From positions 186,001 through 250,000 of the forward strand of contig NZ_MKIO01000029.1 in NCBI RefSeq assembly GCF_001938945.1: DNA of 64,000 bases. The letters are read 5' to 3'. The translations under genes and the position numbers were made by a program. Below are positions 16,700 through 25,762 of this stretch, in pieces (position 1 is the first letter of the stretch; the number at the start of each line of letters is the position of its first letter). The stretch comes from Xaviernesmea rhizosphaerae (GTDB lineage: Bacteria > Pseudomonadota > Alphaproteobacteria > Rhizobiales > Rhizobiaceae). The notes below the pieces were generated by a model. The model did not search any database, was not told the origin of the DNA, and saw only the letters and a list, made by a program, of their open reading frames with translations.

Positions 16700-17014
16700 T
16701 TACTGCGCCAGCTTCAGCCCGGCAATGCCCGCGACGATCAGTCCCAGGCAGGTCAGCCGCCAGACGGTTGCCGCTTCGCCAAAGAGCACGATCCCGACGA
16801 TAACGGTGCCGATGGTGCCGATGCCGGTCCAGACCGCATAGGCCGTGCCCAGCGGCAGGTCGCGCAGGGCCACCGAGAGCAGGCCCAGGCTGACGACCAG
16901 CGCGCAGAGCGTGGCCAGCGCGGGCCAGGGCCGCGTCAGCCCGTCCGAGAGCTTGAGCCCGACGGCCCAGCCCACTTCGAGTAGACCGGCGATGAAAAGG
17001 AAAATCCAGGGCAT
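16700..17014 (-). CDS. sugE: SMR-family exporter of the SugE/Gdx (guanidinium) type
   Basis: Protein of 104 residues with four membrane helices. Helix 1 reads [21 protein letters not shown] and carries the essential Glu13 of small multidrug-resistance proteins in the EVGWAVGLK context typical of the SugE/Gdx branch rather than the EmrE/Qac branch. Later segments are [29 protein letters not shown] and [12 protein letters not shown]. Gdx proteins export guanidinium in exchange for protons as antiparallel dimers. The assignment to guanidinium is supported by the putative guanidine-II riboswitch just upstream (17038-17093). An AGGAG ribosome-binding site (17021-17025) lies 6 bp before the start. 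Confidence 0.92.
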   Translation of the reverse strand: MPWIFLFIAGLLEVGWAVGLKLSDGLTRPWPALATLCALVVSLGLLSVALRDLPLGTAYAVWTGIGTIGTVIVGIVLFGEAATVWRLTCLGLIVAGIAGLKLAQ

Positions 17015-17037
17015 GCATCACTCCTGTCGATAAAGGA

Positions 17038-17093
17038 GCGAGGCCGTCCCCGCGAAGATGAGAAGAGCACGGGCCCTTCCTGCAGTCGTCTGC
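17038..17093 (-). promoter_or_regulatory. Putative guanidine-II (mini-ykkC) riboswitch controlling sugE
   Basis: On the minus strand two small hairpins each carry an ACGR tetraloop, the hallmark of the guanidine-II class: GCAG-ACGA-CTGC (17082-17093) and GCGGGG-ACGG-CCTCGC (17038-17053), separated by 28 nt. The second hairpin ends 12 nt before the AGGAG ribosome-binding site of sugE. Known members of this class bind two guanidinium ions, one per hairpin, dock loop to loop and free the ribosome-binding site of exporter genes. Structure and gene partner both fit; no covariance test has been done. Confidence 0.8.
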
Positions 17094-17218
17094 TGATCGG
17101 TATGTAGGACGCCGGAGAGGCTGCATCAAGGCTTTGGCGGGTCTTGCCTATGCAGACCCCGTCGCTCCTGCGGGCCCCCAGGCCGCTGTCTCACCCTGCG
17201 CCGCCGCTCCCGCTCTTC

Positions 17219-18532
17219 TCAGCCCTGCGAACGTTCCTTGCGCAGCTTGCTCCACCAGTCCAGCCGCTTTCGCAGCTCGCGCTCGAAGCCGCGTTCCGGC
17301 GGATCGTAGAAGGTCTGGCGGCCCATCTTTTCCGGGAAATAATCCTGGCCGGAAAAGGCGTCGGGCTGGTCGTGGTCATAGCGATAGCCGTCGCCATAGC
17401 CCTCGCCCTTCATCAGCTTGGTCGGCGCATTGAGGATATGCTTGGGCGGCAGCAGCGAGCCATGCTCCTTGGCCGCGCGCATGGCGGCCTTGTAGGCCGT
17501 ATAGACGCCGTTCGACTTGGGCGCGGTGGCGAGATAGACGCAGGCCTCCGCCAGCGCCAGCTCGCCCTCCGGCGAGCCGAGATAGTCATAGGCGTCCTTG
17601 GCGGCATTGCAGATGACCAGCGCCTGCGGATCGGCAAGGCCGATATCCTCCACCGCCATGCGCACCAGCCGGCGCCCGAGATAGAGCGGGTCCTCCCCGG
17701 CATCGAACATCCGGCAGAGATAATAGAGTGCGGCGTCCGGATCGGAGCCGCGCACGGATTTGTGCAGGGCGGAGATCAGATTGTAGTGCCCGTCCTGGCC
17801 CTTGTCATAGACGGGCGCCCGGCGCTGGACGATGTCCTGCAGCGCCGCGGCATCGAAGATCTCGCCGCTGCGGGCCGCGCGCCAGACTTCCTCGGCAAGC
17901 GTCAGCACCGCCCGGCCATCGCCATCCGCCATGCGCACCAGGCTTGCGCGCGCTCCCTCATCCAGCGGCAGGGGCCGCCCCTCGGCGGCTTCCGCCCGGG
18001 TCAGAAGCTCCGACAGGCTTTCGGCATCATGCGGTTTGAAGGTCAGCACGCGTGCGCGCGACAGGAGCGCGGCGTTCAGCTCGAAGGAGGGGTTTTCCGT
18101 GGTCGCGCCGACGAGAATGATGGTGCCGTCTTCCATGACCGGCAGGAAGCTGTCCTGCTGGGCGCGGTTGAAGCGATGGATCTCGTCGACGAACAGCAGC
18201 GTCTGCCGCCCGCCCATGCGCCTGGCACGCGCCGATTCGAACACCTTCTTCAGGTCTGCCACGCCGGAGAAGATCGCCGAGATCTGCTCGAAGGCGAGCC
18301 CCGTCTCGCCGGAGAGAAGCCGCGCCACGGTGGTCTTGCCCGTGCCGGGCGGGCCCCAGAAGATCATCGAGCCGAGCGAGCCCGATGCGATCATCCGCCG
18401 CAGCGTGCCGTCGGGCCCGGTCAGATGCGCCTGACCGGAGACATCCGCGAGGGTCTTCGGCCGCAGGCGATCCGCCAGCGGCCGTGCCAGAGCGAGCCGC
18501 TCCTCTTCTTCAGCGGCAAAGAGATCGCTCAT
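17219..18532 (-). CDS. rarA: Replication-associated recombination protein A (RarA/MgsA)
   Basis: Protein of 437 residues, an AAA+ ATPase related to clamp loaders that acts at stalled replication forks. Walker A is GPPGTGKTTVARLL, Walker B is LLFVDEIHRFN, sensor 1 is ILVGATTENPSF, and the C-terminal tetramerisation region contains SALHKSVRGSDPDAALYYL and PPKHILNAPTKLMK. It overlaps degQ by 4 bp (ATGA), so the two are translationally coupled. Normal length. Confidence 0.97.
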   Translation of the reverse strand: MSDLFAAEEEERLALARPLADRLRPKTLADVSGQAHLTGPDGTLRRMIASGSLGSMIFWGPPGTGKTTVARLLSGETGLAFEQISAIFSGVADLKKVFESARARRMGGRQTLLFVDEIHRFNRAQQDSFLPVMEDGTIILVGATTENPSFELNAALLSRARVLTFKPHDAESLSELLTRAEAAEGRPLPLDEGARASLVRMADGDGRAVLTLAEEVWRAARSGEIFDAAALQDIVQRRAPVYDKGQDGHYNLISALHKSVRGSDPDAALYYLCRMFDAGEDPLYLGRRLVRMAVEDIGLADPQALVICNAAKDAYDYLGSPEGELALAEACVYLATAPKSNGVYTAYKAAMRAAKEHGSLLPPKHILNAPTKLMKGEGYGDGYRYDHDQPDAFSGQDYFPEKMGRQTFYDPPERGFERELRKRLDWWSKLRKERSQG

Positions 18533-20007
18533 CGGAAGAACTGGCGGATCCGCTGCCCGTCCCGCTCGATCTCGATGCGCCAGAGCGAGGCGCCAGCGCG
18601 CACGATCTTTTCCAGATCGGCGGAGCTCTGGATATCCACGCCATTGATGGCGACGATTATATCACGCGGTGCAAAGCCAAGCCGCGCGGCCGGCGAGCCA
18701 TCGGCCAGCTGGGTGATGGCGACGCCGCGAATGCGCCCGGGAAGCCGCAGCTCCTCTGACACGCGCGGCGAAAGATTGGCGACGGTGGCGCCGGCCAGCG
18801 GGCTGCGCCCTTCCAGGAGCCTTGCATCGCGCTTGGGCACCTCCGGCGCCTGTTCCAGCGCCAGCGACATCTCCCGCTCGCGGCCATTGTCGCTCACCTG
18901 CAGCTGGGCAGTGCGGCCGACGCCGATGGTGGTCAGGCGATAGCCGAGCGCATCGGGATGTTCGACCTCCACGCCATTGACCGCCAGCACCACCTCGCCC
19001 GGCTTCAGCCCGGCCTTCTCCGCTGGCCCGCCCTCGACAACGGAGGTGACGAGCGCGCCGCGCGGACGGGGCAGGCCCAAGGCTTCGGCAACCTCGGCGG
19101 TCACCGGCTCGAAGCTCGCGCCGATATAGGGGCGGGCAAACTTGCCGCCGCCGCCCATGGCCGATTCGACGAAGACCTTGACCAGATTGGCGGGGATGGC
19201 GAAGCCGATCCCGTTCGACCCGCCCCCGCGCGAAAAGATCGCGGTGTTGATGCCGATCAGCCGGCCGCGCATGTCGATCAGCGCGCCGCCGGAATTGCCG
19301 GGATTGATCGAGGCATCGGTCTGGATGAAGAAACTGAAATCGCTCCCCTCCGTCACCTGGTTGCGCGCCAGCGCCGAGACGATGCCGCTGGTGACCGTCT
19401 GGCCGACGCCGAAGGGATTGCCGATCGCCAGCACGAGATCGCCGACCTCGACCTTGTCGCTATCGCCCAACGGCAGCACCTTGAACGGGCCATTGCCCTT
19501 GATCTTCAGCACGGCAAGGTCGAGGCGCTCGTCCTTCATCACCACGGTCGAGGCGAATTCACGGCCATCGGCCAGCGCCACCTTGATGTCATCAGCGCCG
19601 TCGATGACGTGATTGTTGGTCACGACCGTTCCGTCCTCGCGCACGATCACGCCGGAGCCGAGCGAGGACTGCTTTTCCGAGCGATTCGGCATGCGCTGGC
19701 CGAAGAACTGCTCCAGGAAAGGATCGCCGGCGAAGGGCGAGCGCTGGCGCACCGTCTTCTCGGCATAGACATTGACCACGGCGCCGGAGGTTTGCTTGAC
19801 CAGCGGCGAGAAGGAGAGCTGCATCTCCGCCCGGCTTTCCGGCACGGTCGTCTGCGGCACCGTCTGCGCCACAGCTGCCGTCTTCACCGGATCAACCGCG
19901 GGAGAGGATTCGCTCAGGCCTGTCGGCGCGATGGCATAGGACAGCAAGAGAATGATCACCAGTCCGGCGATGCCGAACTGGACGAGCGACAAGGGAGTGC
20001 GAGACAT
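18529..20007 (-). CDS. degQ: Periplasmic Do-like serine protease (DegQ/DegP family)
   Basis: Protein of 492 residues. The N-terminal hydrophobic segment (residues about 8-25) is a signal peptide or membrane anchor. The trypsin-like domain has the catalytic triad in VTNNHVIDGA (His), ERLDLAVLKI (Asp) and NPGNSGGALIDM (Ser). Two PDZ domains follow (GAGLKPGEVV-type motifs read here as AEKAGLKPGEVVLAVNG, and AARLGFAPRDIIVAINGVDI). It degrades or refolds damaged envelope proteins. In rhizobia this gene usually follows rplQ; here the plus-strand module at 20141-20853 lies between them. Confidence 0.95.
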   Translation of the reverse strand: MSRTPLSLVQFGIAGLVIILLLSYAIAPTGLSESSPAVDPVKTAAVAQTVPQTTVPESRAEMQLSFSPLVKQTSGAVVNVYAEKTVRQRSPFAGDPFLEQFFGQRMPNRSEKQSSLGSGVIVREDGTVVTNNHVIDGADDIKVALADGREFASTVVMKDERLDLAVLKIKGNGPFKVLPLGDSDKVEVGDLVLAIGNPFGVGQTVTSGIVSALARNQVTEGSDFSFFIQTDASINPGNSGGALIDMRGRLIGINTAIFSRGGGSNGIGFAIPANLVKVFVESAMGGGGKFARPYIGASFEPVTAEVAEALGLPRPRGALVTSVVEGGPAEKAGLKPGEVVLAVNGVEVEHPDALGYRLTTIGVGRTAQLQVSDNGREREMSLALEQAPEVPKRDARLLEGRSPLAGATVANLSPRVSEELRLPGRIRGVAITQLADGSPAARLGFAPRDIIVAINGVDIQSSADLEKIVRAGASLWRIEIERDGQRIRQFFR

Positions 20008-20140
20008 GCGGCGAGCCCTACTGCGGCAATGAGACTGCGTGTCGAGATAGGCGATAATGCGTGAAAAGCAAAGAACCTATGCAGCATCCCCCCTCGGCTC
20101 CGACAGCTGCCACGATTGAGCGGACGGTAGACGACCGAGA

Positions 20141-20554
20141 ATGAAGAACGCGCGACTGCTTCTTCAATCCGTGATCGCGCTCTATCTCGCGCTGAGGGTA
20201 ACACATCTCAAATCGCTACTGACCAAGGCAAACTTCGACCCCGACCAGCCACGCCTGCCCCGCGGTTTGCCTGATGGCGGGAGATGAACGGACACAGGCG
20301 GCTCTCATCGCGATTTTGCTGGCTGCGCAGGCGACCGTTCTCGCAAGCTCGAAATCAGCGCAGATGAACAACATAAGGTTGCCGCCACATGTGCCGAACA
20401 TATTGCAGCAGCTTGCAAAGGCTTGGTGCTGCGTGCGTTTCCAAGTCAGTCTCTCGATATGGAAATCGAAGAGGTACCGCGCGAAGCTGCTTCCGGGAGT
20501 GCAGCGGCAAGAAAGGCTTTGACGTTGATGTTCGACAAAAGGTTTCAGAAATGA
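20141..20554 (+). pseudogene. Unrecognised gene interrupted by an in-frame TGA; possible toxin-like C-terminal fragment
   Basis: Reading from the ATG at 20141 the frame is open for 48 codons, stops at TGA (20285-20287), then stays open for 88 more codons to a TGA at 20552. The sense of both halves is continuous. The first half ends FDPDQPRLPRGLPDGGR, and the stop stands where related rhizobial proteins, as I recall them, have Trp in a GG(R/Q)WT motif. The second half begins TDTGGSHRD and ends REAASGSAAARKALTLMFDK. The last bases overlap the next start codon as ATGA, indicating a coupled two-gene unit. The motif occurs in C-terminal regions of rhizobial proteins of toxin or phage-related type; that link is inference. 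The ribosome-binding site at 20141 is weak, so this may be only the tail of a lost larger gene. Confidence 0.6.
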
Positions 20555-20853
20555 AAAGCGATCAACAACCGCTGTTTGAGCTTCTGGCTTTTCTCGACCT
20601 GAAGCGCATCCATTACAGTCTCCTGCGAACGCGGCCGGACTCGATCGGCATTTTGATTACGCTCGTCGGAATGCGAATCGAGATTTTTGTCTTCAATGAC
20701 GGGCATCTCGAATATTCGACTTTCGAGGGCACTGAGGACGTACTGTCAGAGCGGAGCGAACTTCTGCGCCTGCTTTCCGCCTTGGGCAAGAGCATCGGAC
20801 CGAAAAGTGGGAACCGGTTTTCGGAAAAATCCGATGCAAAAACAAAAAATTAG
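20551..20853 (+). CDS. Uncharacterised 100-residue protein with a repeat-derived C terminus; possible immunity partner
   Basis: Starts inside the stop of the preceding open frame (ATGA overlap) with AAAAGG eight bases upstream. Residues 1-79 look like a compact alpha/beta domain (LFELLAFLDLKRIHYSLLRT, then IGILITLVGMRIEIFVFNDG and LEYSTFEGTEDVLSERSELL). The acidic, small character and position after a toxin-like fragment suggest an immunity protein; this is inference. The last 20 or so residues (GPKSGNRFSEKSDAKTKN) are encoded by the reverse-oriented RIME-like repeat, so the original C terminus has probably been replaced by read-through into the repeat. Confidence 0.6.
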   Translation: MKSDQQPLFELLAFLDLKRIHYSLLRTRPDSIGILITLVGMRIEIFVFNDGHLEYSTFEGTEDVLSERSELLRLLSALGKSIGPKSGNRFSEKSDAKTKN

Positions 20854-20891
20854 AGCATCGGACTGCGTGCGATTTTCAGTCTGATGCTCTA
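20789..20891. repeat. RIME-like palindromic intergenic element, complete copy in reverse orientation
   Basis: Reads AGAGCATCGGACCGAAAAGT then GGAACCGGTTTTCGGAAAAA and ends AGTCTGATGCTCT, the reverse complement order of the copies at 4394 and 15314. It encodes the C terminus and stop codon of the upstream small gene. Confidence 0.88.
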
Positions 20892-20924
20892 AAGCCTGTC
20901 CATCAGCGCGCAACAGATAGAACG

Positions 20925-20953
20925 CAAAAAAGCCGGGCGATCGCTCGCCCGGC
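20925..20953 (-). terminator. Rho-independent terminator after rplQ
   Basis: Minus strand hairpin AGCCGGGCGA/TCGCCCGGCT followed by TTTTTT, 26 bp past the rplQ stop codon; it marks the end of the ribosomal supercluster. Confidence 0.88.
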
Positions 20954-20978
20954 TTTCATGATTGAACTTCAGAACCGA

Positions 20979-21404
20979 TCAAGCGGCTTCGGCAGCTTCG
21001 GCTTCGGCAGCCAGACGGGCGCGGTCGGCGGCGCCCTTGGCTTCCACGTCGCGGTCAACGAATTCGATGACGGCGAGGGCAGCGTTGTCGCCCTGACGGT
21101 AGCCGGCCTTCATGATGCGCAGATAGCCGCCGTTGCGGGTGGCGTAGCGCGTAGCGATCGCGTCGAACAGCTTGCCGACGACGGTGACGTCGCGGATCTG
21201 GGCGATGGCCTGACGGCGGGCATGCAGGTCGCCACGCTTGCCGAGCGTCACCAGCTTCTCGACGATCGGACGCAGGTCCTTCGCCTTCGGCAGGGTGGTG
21301 ATGATCTGCTCGTGCTGGATCAGCGAGGCTGCCATATTGGCAAACATCGCCTTGCGGTGGCTGGCGGTTCTATTGAGCTTGCGGCCGGCTTTACCATGGC
21401 GCAT
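20979..21404 (-). CDS. rplQ: 50S ribosomal protein L17
   Basis: Protein of 141 residues with the family opening [20 protein letters not shown] and the segment [17 protein letters not shown]; the Ala/Glu-rich C-terminal tail is typical of alphaproteobacteria. L17 sits near the polypeptide exit. Last gene of the cluster, separated from rpoA by a hairpin terminator, so it likely has its own promoter or depends on read-through. Confidence 0.98.
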   Translation of the reverse strand: MRHGKAGRKLNRTASHRKAMFANMAASLIQHEQIITTLPKAKDLRPIVEKLVTLGKRGDLHARRQAIAQIRDVTVVGKLFDAIATRYATRNGGYLRIMKAGYRQGDNAALAVIEFVDRDVEAKGAADRARLAAEAEAAEAA

Positions 21405-21519
21405 GGCTTATCTCCTTCTTCGCAGGTTCCCGCTCATCTCAAGCGCGCGGCCCTGCCGTTTCCTGGCACATACAGGCGTCCGCATCGTTTGGCGACGCTT
21501 GGCCTGCTGTCTGACGGGG

Positions 21520-21549
21520 AAAAGGCAGAGATGGGGACCTGCCTTTTTA
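21520..21549 (-). terminator. Hairpin terminator between rpoA and rplQ
   Basis: Minus strand AAAAAGGCAG, 10-nt loop, CTGCCTTTT. A short T-tract follows the stem. Located just after the rpoA stop. Confidence 0.65.
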
Positions 21550-21555
21550 TTGTTC

Positions 21556-22566
21556 TCAGTACTGGTCTTCGTAGCGCTTGGCGAGGTCTTCGATGTTCTC
21601 GGGCGGCCATGCCGGCACTTCCATGCCGAGGTGCAGGCCCATGGATGCGAGAACTTCCTTGATCTCGTTCAGCGACTTGCGGCCGAAATTCGGCGTGCGC
21701 AGCATTTCGGCTTCCGTCTTCTGGATCAGGTCGCCGATATAGACGATGTTGTCGTTCTTCAGGCAGTTTGCCGAACGAACCGACAGCTCGAGCTCGTCGA
21801 CCTTCTTGAGCAGCGCCGGGTTGAAGGCGAGCTCGGTGACGGCCTCTTCCTCGGTTTCCTTCTGCGGCTCGTCAAAGTTGACGAAGACCGACAGCTGATC
21901 CTGCAGGATTCGGGCTGCGAAGGCGACGGCGTCTTCACCGGTGACCGAGCCATTGGTCTCGATCGTCATGGTCAGCTTGTCATAGTCCAGAACCTGGCCT
22001 TCACGGGTGTTTTCCACCTTGTAGGACACTTTCTTGACCGGGGAGTACAGGCTGTCCACCGGGATGAGGCCGATCGGCGCATCTTCCGAACGGTTGCGAT
22101 CGGCAGGAACATAGCCCTTGCCGTTGTTGACCGTGAACTCCATGCGGATCTCGGCGCCGTCGTCCAGCGTGCAGATCACATGGTTGGGGTTCAGGATCTC
22201 GATATCGCCGACCGTCTGGATGTCGCCAGCCGTGACCACGCCCGGGCCCTGCTTGCGAACGACCATGCGCTTGGCATCGTCGCCATCCATCTTGATGGCG
22301 ATTTCCTTAATGTTGAGGACGATGTCCGTCACATCTTCGCGCACGCCGGGGATCGAGGAGAACTCATGGAGCACACCGTCGATCTGCACCGCCGTCACGG
22401 CGGCGCCGCGCAGCGAAGACAGAAGCACGCGACGCAGGGCATTGCCAAGCGTCAGGCCGAAACCACGCTCCAGCGGTTCCGCAACAAGGCTGACCTTGGT
22501 GCGACCGGAAGACGTGAATTCCACCTTGTTCGGCTTGATCAATTCCTGCCAGTTTTTCTGAATCAT
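21556..22566 (-). CDS. rpoA: RNA polymerase alpha subunit
   Basis: Protein of 336 residues. The N-terminal assembly domain begins [14 protein letters not shown] and contains [15 protein letters not shown]. The C-terminal promoter-contacting domain has [20 protein letters not shown] and [21 protein letters not shown]. The start at 22566 is fixed by family similarity; the frame remains open further upstream. Overlap with rpsK is avoided by a 97-bp gap. Confidence 0.98.
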   Translation of the reverse strand: MIQKNWQELIKPNKVEFTSSGRTKVSLVAEPLERGFGLTLGNALRRVLLSSLRGAAVTAVQIDGVLHEFSSIPGVREDVTDIVLNIKEIAIKMDGDDAKRMVVRKQGPGVVTAGDIQTVGDIEILNPNHVICTLDDGAEIRMEFTVNNGKGYVPADRNRSEDAPIGLIPVDSLYSPVKKVSYKVENTREGQVLDYDKLTMTIETNGSVTGEDAVAFAARILQDQLSVFVNFDEPQKETEEEAVTELAFNPALLKKVDELELSVRSANCLKNDNIVYIGDLIQKTEAEMLRTPNFGRKSLNEIKEVLASMGLHLGMEVPAWPPENIEDLAKRYEDQY

Positions 22567-22663
22567 CTTTGTTGCCTTCCGTTCGTCGCCACCATCCAAT
22601 CGTGACGACCGAGCATTGAAGCGCCGAAGCGGCAAAAGCCCCTTCGGCAAGCGCGAGCAAAAA

Positions 22664-23053
22664 TCAGACGCGGCGCTTCTTGCGCGGACGGCAGCCATTG
22701 TGCGGGATCGGCGTCACGTCACGAATCGAGGTGATCATGAAGCCGGCAGCCTGCAGGGCGCGCAGAGCCGATTCACGGCCGGAACCCGGGCCGCAGACTT
22801 CGACTTCGAGCGTGCGCATGCCGTGTTCCTGCGCCTTCTTGGCAGCATCTTCGGCAGCGATCTGGGCGGCGAAGGGGGTCGACTTGCGCGAACCCTTGAA
22901 GCCCTTCGAGCCAGCCGAAGACCAGGCAATCGCGTTGCCCTGGGCATCGGTGATCGTGATCATCGTGTTGTTGAAGGACGAATTGACGTGCGCGACGCCG
23001 GAGGAAATGTTCTTACGTTCGCGGCGGCGAACGCGGGTGGCTTCTTTGGCCAT
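22664..23053 (-). CDS. rpsK: 30S ribosomal protein S11
   Basis: Protein of 129 residues with [20 protein letters not shown] and the C-terminal [12 protein letters not shown]11 lies on the 30S platform near the E-site mRNA. It is separated from rpsM by about 200 bp that contain a terminator hairpin, unlike the tight rpsM-rpsK arrangement of E. coli. Confidence 0.98.
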   Translation of the reverse strand: MAKEATRVRRRERKNISSGVAHVNSSFNNTMITITDAQGNAIAWSSAGSKGFKGSRKSTPFAAQIAAEDAAKKAQEHGMRTLEVEVCGPGSGRESALRALQAAGFMITSIRDVTPIPHNGCRPRKKRRV

Positions 23054-23196
23054 GGTCTACCTTTCAATGATCTCTGCACCGCCGTAATGCCAGCGGCTCC
23101 ACCGGGAAGAAAACGCCTTCCCAACCGGGTTGCCGGCGCGAACGCCGGCCATGCCTTCAAAGCGCATGCACCGATTCGGCATGCCCTTCAAACTAC

Positions 23197-23230
23197 AAAA
23201 AGAGGCCGGCGCCCTCGCGCCAGCCTCTTT
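23197..23230 (-). terminator. Hairpin terminator between rpsM and rpsK
   Basis: Minus strand AAAGAGGCTGGCGC, GAGG loop, GCGCCGGCCTCTTTTTG: a long stem followed by TTTTT. Confidence 0.75.
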
Positions 23231-23250
23231 GCCTCGCAAGGAGCGGGGCT

Positions 23251-23619
23251 TTACTTCTTCTTGCCGGCAATCGCCTTGGCCGGACCCTTGCGGGTGCGGG
23301 CATTGGTGTGCGTGCGCTGGCCGCGAACCGGCAGCGAGCGGCGATGGCGCAGGCCGCGGTAGCAGCCAAGGTCCATCAGACGCTTGATGTTCATCGAGGT
23401 CTCGCGACGCAGATCACCTTCGACCTGATAGTCACGGTCGATGGTTTCGCGGATCTGCAGGACTTCCGCGTCCGTCAGCTGATGAACGCGACGGTCAGCG
23501 GGGATGCCGACCTTCTCGGTGATTTCCTGTGCGAACTTCGGTCCGATCCCGTGAATATAGGTGAGCGCGATTACTACGCGCTTAGCCGTCGGGATGTTGA
23601 CGCCAGCGATACGAGCCAC
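23251..23619 (-). CDS. rpsM: 30S ribosomal protein S13
   Basis: Protein of 122 residues with the opening [21 protein letters not shown], the helix-hairpin segment [10 protein letters not shown] and the C-terminal [20 protein letters not shown] that reaches the tRNA sites. Normal length. Confidence 0.98.
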   Translation of the reverse strand: MARIAGVNIPTAKRVVIALTYIHGIGPKFAQEITEKVGIPADRRVHQLTDAEVLQIRETIDRDYQVEGDLRRETSMNIKRLMDLGCYRGLRHRRSLPVRGQRTHTNARTRKGPAKAIAGKKK

Positions 23620-23711
23620 GTCGTTTCTCCTTGATTCCAGTTGCCATCCGGCAATAGGTGCTCTGTTGCAGCCTTGAAAAGCCGTCTGCTTCTATAAATG
23701 GTCGAACACGG

Positions 23712-23787
23712 AAAAAGACCGCGCCCGGGCTTCGTTGCCGAAAGTCCGCGCCGGTTCCTTGCCTGTAGCGAGTTGGTGCGGTCTTTT
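23712..23787 (-). terminator. Hairpin terminator between adk and rpsM
   Basis: Minus strand AAAAGACCGC and GCGGTCTTTTTC pair across a loop of about 55 nt that has further GC-rich pairing. A T-tract follows. The large loop lowers confidence. Confidence 0.5.
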
Positions 23788-23828
23788 ACGGAATCGGCCG
23801 GAAAAGTCAACTCCCCGGCCGGTTGTTT

Positions 23829-24425
23829 TTAGGCCACCGCAGCGGCTTCGGACAGAATCCGATCGATCTCGCGCGTTACGGTCTCGACCGGCGCCATGCC
23901 GTCCACCGTCTTCAGCTCGCCGCGCGATGCGTAATATTCCGAAAGCGGAGCGGTCTTCTCGCGATACTCGACGAGACGCTTGCGAACCGCTTCCGGATTG
24001 TCGTCCGAGCGGACCTTGCCGCCGGCTTCGAGCGTCTCCTTAACCCGATTCTCGATCCGGCGCACCAGGGCAGCCTCGTCGACCTTGAGCTCGATCACAG
24101 CATTCAGCTGCAAGCCCTTGCTCTCGAGGATCTTGCCCAGGGCGATCGCCTGGGGAACCGTGCGGGGATAGCCGTCCAGAATGAAGCCGCGCGCACAATC
24201 CTCCGAATCGATGCGCTGCGACACGATCTCGTTGACGATGTCGTCGGACACGAGCTGGCCGGCGTCCATCACCGCCTTGGCGCGCTTGCCGATATCGGAT
24301 TCGGCCGCCACAGCCGCCCGCAGCATGTCGCCGGTGGACAGCTGCGGAATGCCGTGCTTGTCCGTCAGCAGCTTTGCCTGTGTGCCCTTGCCCGCACCAG
24401 GCGGTCCCAGAAAAATCAGCCTCAT
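23829..24425 (-). CDS. adk: Adenylate kinase (short form)
   Basis: Protein of 198 residues catalysing ATP + AMP to 2 ADP. The P-loop is [10 protein letters not shown], the AMP-binding segment [12 protein letters not shown] and the arginine motif ILDGYPRT. The LID region is reduced ([15 protein letters not shown], no zinc Cys cluster), as in the short alphaproteobacterial form. It overlaps secY by 4 bp (ATGA). Confidence 0.97.
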   Translation of the reverse strand: MRLIFLGPPGAGKGTQAKLLTDKHGIPQLSTGDMLRAAVAAESDIGKRAKAVMDAGQLVSDDIVNEIVSQRIDSEDCARGFILDGYPRTVPQAIALGKILESKGLQLNAVIELKVDEAALVRRIENRVKETLEAGGKVRSDDNPEAVRKRLVEYREKTAPLSEYYASRGELKTVDGMAPVETVTREIDRILSEAAAVA

Positions 24426-25762
24426 CGCCCCCTCTTGCCTCCACGCAGCTTCGATTTGCGAATAAGCCCCTCATATTGCTGCGCAATGAGGTGCCCTTGA
24501 ATCTGTGCTACCGTATCGAGGGTGACGCTGACAACAATCAAAAGCGATGTACCACCAAGGTAGAAGGGCACACCTGTCTGAGCGATGAGAAACTCGGGCA
24601 GGATGCACACGAAGATCAGGTAGATCGCCCCAAGGACCGTGATCCGGGTCAGGACATAGTCGATATATTCCGCGGTCCGCTCACCCGGGCGAATGCCGAG
24701 GATGAAACCGCCATGCTTTTTGAGATTGTCGGCCGTCTCCTTCGGATTGAAGACGATGGCCGTGTAGAAGAAGGCGAAGAAGGCGATCATGGCGGCATAG
24801 AGCGCCATGTAGAGCGGCTTGCCATGGCCGAGCGCGCTGACGATCGCGGTCGCCCAGGCCGGCATGTTGGCCGACTTGGCAAAGCCCGCCAGCGTCGCCG
24901 GCAGAAGCAACAGCGAGGAAGCGAAGATCGCGGGAATGACGCCGGCCGTGTTCAGCTTCAGCGGCAGGTGCGACGTGTCGCCCTGATACATGCGGTTGCC
25001 GACCTGGCGCTTCGGATACTGGATCAGAAGCCGGCGCTGGGCACGCTCCACAAAGACGATCAGCGCGATCACCGCGACGATCATCACGATCAGGAAAAGG
25101 ATGAGCGGCGTCGACAGGGCGCCGGTTCGGCCGAGTTCCAGCGTGCCGGCAAGGGCCGTCGGCAGATGCGCGACGATTCCGGCGAAGATGATCAGCGAAA
25201 TGCCGTTGCCGATGCCGCGCGAGGTGATCTGCTCACCGAGCCACATCAAGAACATCGTGCCGCCAAGCAGCGAGATCACGGTGGACACGCGGAAGAACCA
25301 GCCCGGATCGGCCACGAGACCATTGCCGCTCTCCAGTCCCACGGAGATCGCATAGGCCTGGACCGTGCCGAGGAGCACCGTGCCGTAGCGGGTGTACTGG
25401 TTGATGATCTTGCGGCCCTGCTCGCCTTCCTTCTTCAGCTGCTCCAGCGCCGGAATGACCGAGGTCATCAGCTGCACGATGATGGAGGCCGAGATATAGG
25501 GCATGATCCCAAGCGCGAAGATCGCCATGCGCTCGACGGCGCCGCCGGAGAACATGTTGAACAGGCCGAGAATGCCACCGCTCTGGCCCCGGAAAGCCTG
25601 GGCGAACGCATCGGGATTGAGCCCCGGAAGAGGGATGTAGGTGCCGAGACGATAGACGAGAAGCGCGCCCAGCGTGAACCAGAGCCGCTTCTTGAGGTCG
25701 GTCGCCTTCGAAAAGGTGGAAAAATTCAGATTGGAGGCGAGCTGTTCCGCTGCAGAAGCCAT
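24422..25762 (-). CDS. secY: Preprotein translocase subunit SecY
   Basis: Protein of 446 residues with ten membrane segments, the channel of the Sec translocon. Family signatures: [31 protein letters not shown] and the cytosolic loop [14 protein letters not shown] that contacts ribosome or SecA. A terminator hairpin lies between rplO and secY, so secY-adk probably has its own promoter in the 385-bp gap upstream. Confidence 0.98.
   Translation of the reverse strand: MASAAEQLASNLNFSTFSKATDLKKRLWFTLGALLVYRLGTYIPLPGLNPDAFAQAFRGQSGGILGLFNMFSGGAVERMAIFALGIMPYISASIIVQLMTSVIPALEQLKKEGEQGRKIINQYTRYGTVLLGTVQAYAISVGLESGNGLVADPGWFFRVSTVISLLGGTMFLMWLGEQITSRGIGNGISLIIFAGIVAHLPTALAGTLELGRTGALSTPLILFLIVMIVAVIALIVFVERAQRRLLIQYPKRQVGNRMYQGDTSHLPLKLNTAGVIPAIFASSLLLLPATLAGFAKSANMPAWATAIVSALGHGKPLYMALYAAMIAFFAFFYTAIVFNPKETADNLKKHGGFILGIRPGERTAEYIDYVLTRITVLGAIYLIFVCILPEFLIAQTGVPFYLGGTSLLIVVSVTLDTVAQIQGHLIAQQYEGLIRKSKLRGGKRGR

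Noticed and set aside
17144..18943. 599-codon plus-strand open frame opposite rarA and degQ
   Set aside because: It overlaps two well-supported minus-strand genes with clear motifs; the product is unlike any known protein.
20285..20287. In-frame TGA read as selenocysteine (also at 42685-42687)
   Set aside because: Neither protein is of a selenoprotein type. No SECIS-like hairpin was evident after the codons, and the context suggests Trp (20285) or an ordinary sense codon (RTX) was lost.
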